NCBI GenBank assembly: GCA_037042915.1
Contig: CM073193.1
Location: 7,936,001 to 8,000,000, forward strand
Origin: Auricularia sp. M13
Taxonomy: Eukaryota > Basidiomycota > Agaricomycetes > Auriculariales > Auriculariaceae
Length of the DNA stretch: 64,000 bases
Direction of reading: 5' to 3'
Shown here: positions 1-11,486 of the stretch, piece after piece
Numbering within the stretch: position 1 is the first letter of the stretch
Layout of the letters: each line of letters opens with the position of its first letter
The notes under the pieces: model-generated
Database searches by the model: none
The model's input: only the letters and a program-made list of their open reading frames with translations
What the model was told of the DNA's origin: nothing
Made by a program: the position numbers and the translations under genes

Positions 1-1570
1 AACGTCTCCCCGTTGATTGGTGAACAATACACTGGCAAGATGCGCAAGAAGACGCTGCCTTCGGGCGAGGTTGTCATCGTTTCGCCTACAGTCACCTACC
101 AGCGTATTTACAACTGGTTCTACGCCTCGATCAACTTCGGCTCCGTCGGCGCCATCTCTGCGTCTTTCCTCGCCCGCGACCATGGCTACTGGAAGGCATT
201 CCTGGTCCCGACTTGCATTCTCTGTGTTGTCCCCATCGTTCTCGCTGTGGGCAGGAAGTCTTATGTCGTTACGCCGCCTCGTGGGTCCATTTTGATCGAG
301 GTCAGTGATCATTCGTTACCTGCTTTTGCCCTTTGTCTAATGCTTTGACAAGGTCGTTCGTGTGATCAGGGTTTCTCTTAGCGACAAGCTCTCGTGGAAC
401 CCTGTCAAGTCGTACAGGAGGATCCAGGAGCCTGGCTTCTGGGATGTTTCCAAACCCAGCAACTACGAGAAGGATAAGGTCCCGAAGCGCAGTGCGTAGA
501 TCCCTCAGAGTGCCATCTTTTTCCATGGCTTATGACACCGTGCAGTCACTTGGGACGACGAGTTCGTCAACGAGGTCGTTCGTACATTGAAAGCTTGCCG
601 GGTATTCCTCGCCCTCCCAATCTTCTACCTCTGCTACTCTCAAATCGACGGCAACCTCAGTACTGTCGCCGCGGGCATGGCGTTGCACGTTCGTCTCGCG
701 ATCTTCATGTCGTTAAGCATGCTGACCTCCTGCCAGGGTACCCCGAACGATCTGATTCAAAACCTGAATCCCATCGTGATTATTATCATGATCCCCATCA
801 TGGACTTCTTTGTATACCCTGGTGAGTCTCCGACGCCCGTTTCCCGATTGAGGTATTCAATCTCCTGCAGCTCTGCGCAGGGCGAAGATCAACTTCACGC
901 CCATTAAGCGTATCACCTGCGGTTTCTTCATCGCCGGTCTTGGTTCGTTGTATATTCTAGGCCCATTTTTCGTGTCAGCTTACGTCGCGTTTAGGCATGA
1001 TCTACGCCGCTGTGCTCGAGAAGTTCATTTACGATAAGTCTCCATGCCACGACAACCGCCCAGCCCGCTGCGAGACCCCCGAAGGGAAGCCAAATCCCGC
1101 CGACATCAACGTTTGGGTCGTTGCAGGTCCGTACATCCTTGTCGGCCTGGGAGAGTGAGTAGTGCGCTTTTGTGATGTTTGTGCCGGGCCTGACCTGGCT
1201 CTGCAGGATCTTCACCCTCCTCGTCGCCAACGAGTACGCCTACACCAAGGCGCCGAAGCGTATGAAGTCCACCGTGATGGCGTTCTCGCTGTTCATGAAC
1301 GCCATCTCGGCCGCGCTCAACTTCGCGCTGACGGCCGTCAACATCGAGCAGCGCTTCACGTGGCTCTTCGGCGCTGCCGCCACCGCTGCCTGGATTGTCG
1401 GCCCGCTGTTCTGGTTCGCCTTCCGCAAGCTCGACGCGCAGGAGCTGCGCCTGAACGCCATCGGCACGGGCCAGCGCAAAGGTTTCGCTGGCGAGACGGC
1501 GGACGTCACCGTCGGCGTGCACCACCACGGCGAAGAGAAGCTTGGTCGTTCTGCACGTTCCGCTGCGTAA
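1..1570 (+). CDS. ptr2: PTR2/POT-family proton-coupled peptide transporter (3' part; 5' end outside window)
   Basis: This is a plasma-membrane proton/oligopeptide symporter of the POT family, cut by the window edge. The first visible residues, reading from base 1 (NVSPLIGEQYT), are the family's conserved N-x-x-P-L-x-x-x-Q-Y-T segment. They are followed by the Q-R-I-Y-x-x-F-Y motif and several hydrophobic helices. Introns are visible at about 301-352, 492-545, 822 to about 870, a short one near 946-994, and about 1155-1206. Each splice keeps the PTR2 frame. The last exon carries the final helices (TAVNIEQRFTWLFG and on) and a polar tail with HHH, ending in TAA at 1568-1570. The N-terminal helices with the ExxER motif are upstream of the window, so completeness cannot be judged. 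Substrate range is inferred from the family only. Confidence 0.9.
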
Positions 1571-2023
1571 AAACTTGCCAGTTCTTGTGGTTGCTACGTA
1601 GTATAATTTCGGGATCACTGCCTGCCTGTGCCCAGGTCGGAGGGAGGATATTATTGTAGCGATGGGTTGGATGGATGTGCACCATGAATATAAACCGCTG
1701 TAATGCCCAAGTCCACGGTTGTGTTGTGATGCTGCCAATGCGTGGTTGCTGTGTGGCTTGTGCGCGTTGAGCACGAGGATACAGCGTGTTTGTTTGCGCA
1801 TCACACGCGCCTCTGAAATTGACGACGAGCACATTGGCTGGCTGGATGCTTCACTGGCCGTCTGTCCTGATCACTGCTGTCTGCGTCCTTTCCCTGAACG
1901 CGCTCTTGACGACCTCGCCCACGACTCGCACGATTAGTTATTTCGCGCCCCTCGACGACCCGCACGACCAGCGCGACGCCCGCGTTTATTTCCCCAGATA
2001 ACGATACGACGCTGCCGACCACG
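1571..2023. other. Intergenic: PTR2 3' region and acid phosphatase promoter
   Basis: I see no coding frame with fungal splice logic here. It should hold the PTR2 3' UTR and, toward the right, the promoter and leader of the phosphatase gene. Confidence 0.5.
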
Positions 2024-4061
2024 ATGGCTCTGGATGTCGAAGCCTACCCAGTTGCCCCGCAGGAGCTGGAGCTCCAGCAGGTCCACGTTTACGTGCGCCA
2101 CGGTGCGGGCTTTCAGCGTTGCTTGCACAACGGCACCGTTTGACTTGGTCCCCAGGCGAGCGCACGCCGGTGGGCACGCGCATGGAATCGCCGCCAGCGT
2201 CCATACCGCCCCATTGGCTCATGTGCAAGACCGCGCGCGCCTTCCAGGCGTCCGTGCACGACTCGACCGACGCCCAGACCGTATTCAAGAATCTGGCAAG
2301 CCCGGAGCTCGCAGCGGGCGAGAAGGTCCTGCCCGTCAAGCGCCTCGTGGAGCGCAGCGATGGCACGGTGGTAGAAGGAGAATGGTGCGCATCCGCCCGT
2401 CCGCGTGCTTTGCACCAGATTGACGTGGTCGCCGGCAGCATGCTGGGCGAATTGACCGACGTCGGTCGTAGAGTGAGCATGCGCCATATGGAAGGGGATC
2501 GACGCATTCTGACACTCTGTAGTCGACCTTGCAATACGGACAAGCATTGCGAAGCCTCTACATTGACAGGCGCGTGCGTCGTGGTACCGGCTGGCAGCGT
2601 TACTGACCCACACCGCAGGCTCGGATTCCTGCCAGACGCATTGGATAATGAGAAACATCTTGTTTATTTCCGGTTCGGCGAGCGCTGGCTAGGAGTATCA
2701 CGACTTGTGCTGACTGGGGACTCTTGTCGCTCTGTCGCATGTGTAGCTCGACCAACATGCCCCGCACGATCGAATCCCTGCAGCACGTTATCCAAGGCAT
2801 TTACCCCGCACACAAGCATGTGAACGGACTCGTTCCAAAGATCCTCGTAAGGTGATCGCGATGCACGCTGCAGGTTGCTTCCAAGCTCATCTGCGTTGTG
2901 ACATCTGGAAGGAACGGAGCTGACGAGGATCTGCTGGGCAACATGTTTGCCTGCAAGCGCCTGGAGATGCTCAAGTTTGCATATGCTAAAGGCAAAGCAA
3001 ACGGGTTGCGACGACGTTGCCGGACTGACAGTTTTGCATAGCCGCGGCGGACGCATGGAATCCAGCACTCGAGCGTCTAGACAGCAAGTTATCCAAGTAT
3101 ATTGACGGGAACCCCGTCCGCATCGTACGCACAACTCGGCTCCAGAGGGAATACTGCTTTACCTTGCGGCCCAGGACGGCAAACCTCGAGCATCGGGTAT
3201 TCTTGACACGGTGAGCAGCCTGCACTATCAATAATGAAGGCGACTAATTTCGTCGCGTTCGTGTTCAGGTCAAGGCCGCCGTCGCTCACGGTATTCGTGT
3301 CCCTTCGGAATTCCAAGACCCATCTGTCGTCAACTTGCTCGTAAGTATAATACGTCGCAGATCATCGACATGCGACTCACCGCGCACTTAGGAGAAAGCA
3401 GTCTGCGTAGAGTGGTTTTCTGGGTGTTCGTAAGACACCTTGATTGAATCCCGGTTAGTGGCTCACCTTCTTTGCATCTCAGACAAGAACGAGGAGTTCC
3501 GACGACTGGCGATGGGACGTCTCCTGGACACCCTCCAGCGTAAGATGCAGGCGAAGGCTGACGGTGAAGCCCATCAACCGCGACTCCTCGTCCATTCTAC
3601 ACATGATACTGCGTTGGCAGGTCTCTGCCAGACCCTGGATGTCTACGACGAACAGTGAGTGAGACGCAGGTGCGATCGAGCACAGATCGCTCACCCTGGG
3701 TAGCTGGCCAGCGTTCACGGCGTCCATTACATTTGAGCTTTTCCGCCATAGATCAGCGGTCAGCAACGCCCGGACCTGGCTGCAGGCCGTCGGGCTGGGG
3801 ACGCCTACCGCCGCCCCTCAGCACTGTGAGTTTGGTCACGCATCGTAATGAGCAAAGCGGCGGTATCTCACCCAGCCAGACATCCGTATGCGGTATCAGA
3901 ACCGCAACCTAGAGCTGCCCTTCTGCGCACAGAAGGGAAAGCACCTCCCCGGCGCGCCCGAGTTCTGCACGCTCGAGGCGTTCCAGGCTCGCGTGCGGGA
4001 CTTGACACCGGACGACTGGGCCTACGAGTGCGAGAATAACACGACGTCCTTCCGCCATTAG
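2024..4061 (+). CDS. Histidine acid phosphatase
   Basis: This is a branch-2 histidine phosphatase that hydrolyses phosphomonoesters through a phosphohistidine intermediate. The start is the ATG at 2024. Splicing out 2103-2155 joins the signature RHGERTP at residues 25-31, with His26 as the predicted nucleophile. The HD proton-donor motif appears as VHSTHDTALAGL near 3590-3630, and the conserved LGELTDVGR segment lies near 2440-2470. The C-terminus (MRYQNRNLELPFC, GKHLPGAPEFC, LTPDDWAYEC) matches acid phosphatases of the ACP2/ACP6 group. There are about ten short introns. No signal peptide is visible before the motif, so an intracellular or organellar enzyme (ACP6-like) seems more likely than a secreted phytase. 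That is an inference. The stop is TAG at 4059-4061. Confidence 0.9.
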
Positions 4062-6958
4062 GCCTATAGGCCGCACAAGGGCCTACGCTCCGTCACGGTG
4101 AGACGAGACGGAGCGGGGGAGGGCTACACGGAACATTAGAGAAGCCTCTCCGCACGGGATTGTGAAGAGGAAGGGAGTAACATAGCGATGCTCGAACCGG
4201 TGTCTATACTGGAATAGTAATTTTGCATATTGCTTATCTCAGGGATCTAGGTTTTGAGGCCATCTGCTAGCTGAGGGCCATCACGCGAACGTGGTGGTTA
4301 TTTCGAAGAAGCGTCCAACAAGCGCCACGTCGCGGGCAGAGTGCTTACGTCGGGAGCGGCTCTTATGTCACTCAGGGAGAGAGGGAAGACTGAACAAGCA
4401 GGAGCCTTGGATTTCATAGCGGACCGTCTCCTGCGAAGCGTGTGAGAGATTGAGTCAGTGGACAATGCTGACAGTCGAAGATGTAGGAGCTGTTTCATAT
4501 GATTTCGGCCACAGTCAGGGACGTTTCGTTTGGCGGCCTGCCGATTGGCGTTTTGGCTGCGTGTGACCCTCAGATGCAAGGGTCTCTGGCTCGAGCGTGC
4601 CTATCACAAATTTCTCATGGAGACGGCTCACGCGCTGCAATTTTGCCGAGATGCTGAGCGGCGATCCGTCCTCCGCGTGTGCCCCACATCGGCGTCTGCC
4701 TTACTAGCAAATTGCCACGCCTTCCTCTCACGACGCGCGGGTTACTCCAGCTGATCAATTAGGTGTCATCGACCAGAGAGACACAACAGACCCCGCGCCA
4801 AGTACGCGAAAATCGAACGGGGGAATACAGGCTTCTCGACAACCCCAATGCGTTGATCTTCGCCGGAAATTTCCTTCGTGCATGAGAAGGCGCAGAATCC
4901 CGGTGCCAATGCGCTGGTCGTAAATGCTTGCAGATGCCCGTGATGCTCGATTTCATCAGTTTTACGGAGCGTTGAGGAGAGCGCGATGGACCAACTATCA
5001 GCACGTCCAACTCGGGATTGTGTGCGGCACGATCAGAACAAACGCCACCCGGATCTCGCCCAACCGAAGGCGTGAGCCAGACTCACTCCATACCTCGCAC
5101 ACTGCAGGCACCGAGGATACGGCCTGAAGTAATCTGGAGGCTCAGTTTTACGCCTCCAAGAAGGGTCTGCTGTGTTCATTGCGGAGCGCAATATTCCACC
5201 TGTCAACAGCCTCCCATAGCGGGCCAGATCAGTTAGCATTTAGGCGCTTTGATAAGCAGGCAGAAGGCCTCACGACCTAAAACGTTTCTGTGTTTCTGAT
5301 CGACCATCGAGGATCGCGGGGTGAAAACCACATGTCGACGGCACACCGCACGATGAGAGATTTCGACAGACTGCGCATTCCTCGAACCACGTACGTACAG
5401 GAGTCGAGAATACCCATGCGACGTGAGCTGCCCAGCACAGTTGGATAGATCGGTGAGGAGCGCCCGGGACGCGCCGTGGCCACCGAGCGCCCAAAACGCC
5501 ATCTGCAGCCACGACATGGGGAGCGAGAGATCTGATCAGACGACGTAGTGGTTATGCGTAACGGCTCGAAAACGTCCGCGTGGATGCAGTGCGAGGCGGC
5601 GAGTTAGGCGATCGGTGGGGATAGGCCATCTCACTGGCAAGGGGTCGGTGCATCAGCAATAGAGTTTTAAACGCGGCATTGCCGCATTGCTCGATTGCGA
5701 GATCGAACATCACTGCATCGAACACGGGTATCCATGCGGGTGGAGAACAGTGGGAGTGCACGTTCCCGATTGGCCCAAAGACGTCCCAGCTCGTCTTCAG
5801 GCATTATAGCAGAGAGACATATACATAATCATTGAAAATGATTTTTATAAGCTGAATATGTACAAAAATAGGCGATTCGAGCAGTCTCATTTGTGCCCAT
5901 TCTCAGCACAAATCTGCGAATAACCTTCTAGAAACACAGCCTACGGCTCTCATACTTTGCTATCATAGTGCCTTACACTACATTGACAAATTTTGGGCCC
6001 CAGAACCCGCGACGGATTTACTTATCCGGATAACAGATACTGAGACACCTAGCAATTGTAGCGATACATTGCCGCTGGAGGTTTAGCTCTTGTCCTGGGG
6101 GTTTAATTCGAGTCGGGAAAGCTGCCTGCAGGAAACAGCCGAAAATGTTTACATCCGATTGAATGGCGGCTGGACACACCAACATGAGCGGGTTATCTCT
6201 GTGTTGGCATCCGCATGTTTTCGTTGCGTAAATGGTGCCTGCTTCTGGGCTGGGGAAGGAGATGCTGCGTGTCAAGTGATAGCTGCATGACAGAAGACCC
6301 ATGGAGGGTGTGAAAAGCGAAGCGATTTCAGTTTCGGATTTCAGCTGGCTAGGGAGAAACGCTAGGTTCCGCCGCGTCGGGCATGATGCAGTATCCATCG
6401 CCGAATATCGACGTATCGGGTGACAGGTGCCTGCACCGGGTTTGTGCGCAGAAGCAGGTCTGAGGACGTCCCTAACCACGCAGCCTATTTCTGAGATGCA
6501 AGCCGCACTTCCGGACAGCGGTTCCAGAAGACAGGCTGTCAACGCCTTTTGCTGCAGGTGTAAACGCAAGATGAAATCTGTCTTGCGTCCACGGCAAGCG
6601 TGTAACAGTGTTCGCGACGTCGTCATTCATCGGTGAGAGGGTAGCCGGACCGTGCGAGACCAGAGACCGCCAGCAATACGCCTGACTGTAAGCTTGCTGC
6701 AAATGAATGGTGGTGTAAAACTGCAACCTCCTGGGCGCATGCGGAAGGGCAGCCATCCGTCCCGCTCAATGGAAATTAGCATCCCCTGAGAAGATCGTCG
6801 TTCCAGAAAAATAAAAGAACGCGGTTGGCAGTGGAGCTGCGGTGGACGGTGGAAGCAGTGAGGAGGGGACGTCGGCTCGGAGCGGACCGCTGCCAACTGG
6901 CACTGCAGGCTCTCCGCGTCCGCCGCTGCCGACGAGCAAGACTGAATACGGCGCTGGC
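4062..6958. other. 2.9-kb gene-poor stretch upstream of Sec5
   Basis: No recognisable protein is encoded. A stop-free minus-strand frame of 202 codons (6018-6626) shows no domain, no biased composition and no splice continuation, so I do not call it a gene. An AT-rich patch lies at about 5815-5990. In-frame codons without a stop continue upstream of the Sec5 ATG back to about 6842, but with no ATG in frame. Confidence 0.5.
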
Positions 6959-9900
6959 ATGCCTAGACTCAACTTGACATTAGACGAGGCGACTTTGCTC
7001 AAGGCGTATCGCGTCTCCTCGCTGCGGCCGTCGTGCGTGCAAGAATAATTGTACATAATAACTGCGAATAACCAGTCGCCAGGCAATGGGAGGACATAGA
7101 CCATGAGGCTGGCAACTCATTGGCAGGCGCGTTGACCTCTGAACGCGAAGGCGAAAGCGATCCGCTGGGTCTCCTGCGCGGCATTGAGTACGTACGCTGC
7201 AGTTCATCAGCCACATGCTGTCCTGACGATGCTCCAGCGTTGAGGGAATGGATATTGAGACGAGTATGAAGCACACTTGAGCCGCATTATCACTGGTTCA
7301 CACGTTCTCAGAGGCTTCGATCCTCATTTCATCCAAGTCATTCGATCCAAAGGCGTTCCTGTCGACCGTGCACCCGAATGCAACATACCAAGACCTGGCG
7401 TCTGGCGTATCTCACCTTCGGACGTCGCTCGAGTCGCGCTCCGAGGCTATTCGCATTCTTGTTGAAGACAACTTCGACCGTTTTGTGGCAGTCAAGTCCT
7501 CGACTGACGGTGCGCGTGGATTTCAGCTTCTCCTTGGTACCTGAATTAATTCGACCTCCAGTACTATACGACACAATGAAGGAAGGCCTGCTCGCAGATG
7601 CTGAAGCTAATGACTATGGCGTGAAGAACCTGCGGGACAAGTTGAAACGTGCGTGAAGAGCTCGGCGCTTTACTTTTCTGACAATCTCCAGAGGCTGCTG
7701 TGAAGGCTGACCAAGTCTTTTGCCCGTCTTGGAGAACGCATCCAAAGCAACGAAAGTTCGGTCGACCTGGGTGTATTGGAACGATCCAAATTCTTCTTCA
7801 ACCTACCACGAGCGTTGGCAGAATATATTGAACAGGTATGACCGATCGTGATTTGGTCATGAATGTGCTCTGAAGTTGCATTTTATACAGGGCAAGTACG
7901 AAGCTGCCATGCGCGACTACAAGAAGGGCAAGTTCCTGCTCGACACGCGGCCTGGGCAGCTGTTGCCGGGAACGCAGGGCCAGACGGACGCCAGCGCGGA
8001 CGCCAACCGCCAGCAGCGTCGAATATTCGATAAAGTCTGGGCGGCGGTGGAGCAGGTTATGGCGGAGATGAAGAACCTTCTTCTGTCGCAACTTAAGGAT
8101 CCTGCTCGGGGCGTGGATGAGCAAGAGAAGACCATTGAGTGCGCTGTGGCCTTACCTTGGGGCACCACTTGCTATGAACTGACGCTGCGCAGTATACTGC
8201 TTGAACTGAACGTTTCGGACCCCGTGTGGGTCTATCTGGACAGCCAACACAAGCACATCATGGAACAGATGCAAGAGACGCACAAGAATTGCCGCATCGT
8301 CTTTGAAGGTTTGCGCTCATGCTTAGCTTCGGAGCACCTATAGTAATCAAGCTCATCTCAGACGCAATGCGGTCGATGCCTGCCAATGCTGACGACAAAG
8401 CGACGTTGGTACGAAACCTCACAGAATGCATGGCTGCGATGGAAACCAAGCAGCCGGATCCTGTCATATGTGAGAGTGTTCTCCTGACGCGACAGTCAGG
8501 CTCATTGTTGTGCCAGCGAGGGAACAGGATTCGAGGTCTGGACGGCTGCGCTCAACCTGGTCAAGAACGATTCCGAAGTTATGCTCTCGAAGCTGCCGAA
8601 CTTCTGGCGAATTGGAAAGGGCTATATCGATGGACGGTTCAAGAAGGTGCGCTGATTATCGAATACGGACGCACCGTCCCTTTTGCAAATATTAACGCGC
8701 TGGTATTTTAGCTGGCGACAACGTCGTCGCGCAGTCCGCAACAGGCGCGGACCATGGCGTTGGACATCATCAAGCTCTACGTCTCGCTGTTGTCTGGGTT
8801 CTTCTCGCTCTCTGACAAATCCGTCGTGTCTCCTGGAGGCTCGGAGACGGTCATATTCACGTTCCTTCCGCAAGGCAGTTGCTCGCTCACTGCCGGTTAC
8901 TACCTCATGCGTACCCTGAACGAAATTAACGAATGTGTTAACGACGTTAATGGGGTCGAGCTTGGGGTGGACGCCAACTCCGCTATGAAGAGCCTGCTCG
9001 AGAGTGCACGGTGGATATTTGTCGACGCCCTCGCATCGACATGGCGGAAAGGTGCGCGCAGCATCCACTTCATGCACTCGTCTAACCTGAATGCGCCTGG
9101 CAGATGCAACGATCATCCATATGCTCGAGACGTGGGAACTGGACCCGCTCGAGCCGTCGATAACGCACTACCTATCCCGCCTCCATTTCTTCCAGAAACA
9201 CAACCTATCGCTTTCTTTCAAGATCGCAGGCGGCGTCGAACCCGGTTCATCATCGTCGCGCGGGCAGAATTTGGACAAGCGCATTCCGCAGGATTTCGCG
9301 AACAAGATCTGCAAGGCGTATTTCGACACGCTAACGTCCTTCATGGACGGACTCTTGACGCTTGCGACCGAGGAGTCACCCGTACCGCTACCAGAAAAAT
9401 TCTCGCCGAACGGAAACTTGGCTCCTGGCGTGCGCGCTACTCTTGACTTCACAGACCCGGTGAGCAGACTGTCGTCCCCGACAGCCCCATACTCAGACCA
9501 TCCAGAACACCCGGCTACTCCTCGTGGTGTCGAACTTCACCTACATGGCCCGCACGATGTTTCCGTCGCTTATTAACCAGTTCGAGACGTTCTTCGCTGG
9601 CAATAACGTGGAAACAGAACGACGGGTAAGGTCTATCTCACGCCTCTGCATCCGTGCGCATGCTGAATTAGCGTGTTTAGACGCTTATGGATGTCGTGCA
9701 AGAAATGGACAGGGTCATGTTTGACTACTACGTCAAGCAGAAAGCGGCGGCCCTGAACCAGATTGTCCGCGATGGTATTCTGAACAGCGGCATCGATTGG
9801 TACGAAACACCACGCCCAACCGGTATGATTTATCGTCATGCGCATCCGGCTGTTGAATTGCATTGCTTACTGTTTATGCTGCTTCACAGAAATCCGAACA

Positions 9901-10496
9901 TACATGTATGACGTGCTGCTGTTCTTGGTCGGCGTGCACGCGCAGGTCAGCAGCGTCGCCAAATCGCTGCTTGAACGGACGCTGCATGCCCTCGTCGAGG
10001 ACGTCGCTCGCGAGGCTCTGGAGTGCTTCTCCAAGATCGAGAAATTCGGGATGGGCGGGATGCTTCGCGTGCGTGCATCCGTGCAGGGGACAGTGCACAC
10101 TTGCTCACGCTCGCGCAGGCTACGTTGGAGATCGAGTTCATGCACCAGACGCTGGTGCAATACGTCACGCCGGCCGCGAGCCAGACGCTGACGCAGATAT
10201 ACGCCGCGATCTCGCAGGCGTACACGCGCAAGCCGGGCGGGACGGAGAACCTGCAGCTCGAGCTGGACGGCGTGAAGCGCACGCTGTCGGACACGCGCCG
10301 CGCGACGGCCATCGACTTCCTGTGCTTCCGCCCGCCGCGCAAGGAGGAGAAGGAGAAGGAGGGGCGCCCGCCGGCAGCGCACAGCAGCAGGTCGCACCGC
10401 GGGCAGGCCAGCGTGTCGAGCTCGACGCGCACCCAGGACTCTGAGCGGTACGATTCGAGCACCACGACGACGAGTCGGCGCGAGCGCGAGCGATAG
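6959..10496 (+). CDS. sec5: Exocyst complex component Sec5 (EXOC2)
   Basis: Sec5 is a subunit of the octameric exocyst, which tethers secretory vesicles to the plasma membrane at growth sites such as hyphal tips. The start is the ATG at 6959 (MPRLNLTLDEATLLKAYRV). The first intron, 7033-7082, yields LRPS-QWEDIDHE. Downstream exons give the conserved Sec5 N-terminal block (ESDPLGLLRG, HPNATYQDLASGVSHL, SLESRSEAIRILVEDNFDRF, then SSTDALYDTMKEGLL). The C-terminal block is also typical: ATLEIEFMHQTLVQYVTP, then YTRKPGGTENLQLELDGVKR, RRATAIDFLCFR. The tail is charged and Ser/Thr/Arg-rich (DSSTTTTSRRERER) and ends in TAG at 10494-10496. More than ten short introns interrupt it. No frameshift was seen in the blocks I read. 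The longer start upstream has no ATG, so 6959 is preferred. Confidence 0.93.
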
Positions 10497-11486
10497 AAGC
10501 CCCGGGATAAGGCCAAGGCCCGATGATCCTGCGTCCCTTACTCTTGGGGAGCTGAAGCTTCGCACGCCACAGTTTCTGTTTCTGCTTCTGTTTTACTTCC
10601 GCACTTGTTATACCTCGTTGCAGTATAACTTATCCCGTTGCATTCTTCTGCTGATATGTACCCAAATTGTGTGTGCATGCGCAGCCGGGCTTTTCCCGGG
10701 CGGCAGCTCTTGCGGAGGGTGTTTGGGCTTTCCAGGAGGGGAAATAGAGAATCGCCCGGTGGGAGGGGGGTTCTCCCTCGATCGAGGGGCAAGGAACACA
10801 CGCTCTTCTGCAGGTCTGATTGCTCCCAAGAAGAGTTAACCGTTAAGCGCACGACCCGTGCGGTGGCGTGACGGTGCAAGTGGCGGTTCCTGACGTCGAC
10901 GTACCAGCGTAGGATGGCCATGGACAACCGATTGGCATGATTCAGATCGCCATTGGCATGGAATCGCGGCGGAGGTCAGGTCACACGAGCGAACCCGACT
11001 CCCATTCAAATGCACGCGCACGTCTGGCATACGTATTCTCGTTACGCGCCGTTGCGACCTCCTGGGATCTGCCCAATTGTTGTGGATGCAAAAATGATTC
11101 GTAGAGCCACCGGCGGAGCAACGCCTGCCTTGTGCCCGGGTATGCGATTCGCCCATAGCCTCAGATCAATCGCACACATGCTGTGAGCGGTGTGCGGGGC
11201 GCCATACAGTACCGTGCTCAGAACAATTCCCAATTTCGCTGCAAGCGACGTCAAAACTGCGGTGTGCCATGCCGGACAGCGGTTCGCGGGTGCAAATTAG
11301 GAGACGACGTGCATCGCGACAGCGCATAGCGCATCTGGATCGGACCTCCGGGACTGAATGCAGAATGCGCGAGTTTTGCCACTGCGACGCGTGCCGAGCA
11401 TGCATGCGTATCTGGATAATACGTATATGGGGCGCTGGGGATCAATGACAAGGGGCAGCGTGACGCGCTGTGTGGCAGGATATACC
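10497..11486. other. Convergent intergenic: Sec5 and ENP2 3' regions
   Basis: This lies between the stops of Sec5 (+) and ENP2 (-). It holds only 3' UTR-type sequence, and I find no convincing gene or repeat. Confidence 0.5.

Noticed and set aside
5815-5990. AT-rich patch as a second MITE
   Set aside because: No terminal inverted repeats or flanking target duplication could be found.
6018-6626. A 202-codon minus-strand frame starting with ATG
   Set aside because: No domain, no compositional bias, no intron continuation, and it sits in otherwise non-coding DNA. Treated as chance.
6842-6958. Upstream extension of Sec5 to 6842
   Set aside because: The extension would need a GTG start. No ATG is in frame before 6959, where the conserved Sec5 N-terminus begins.
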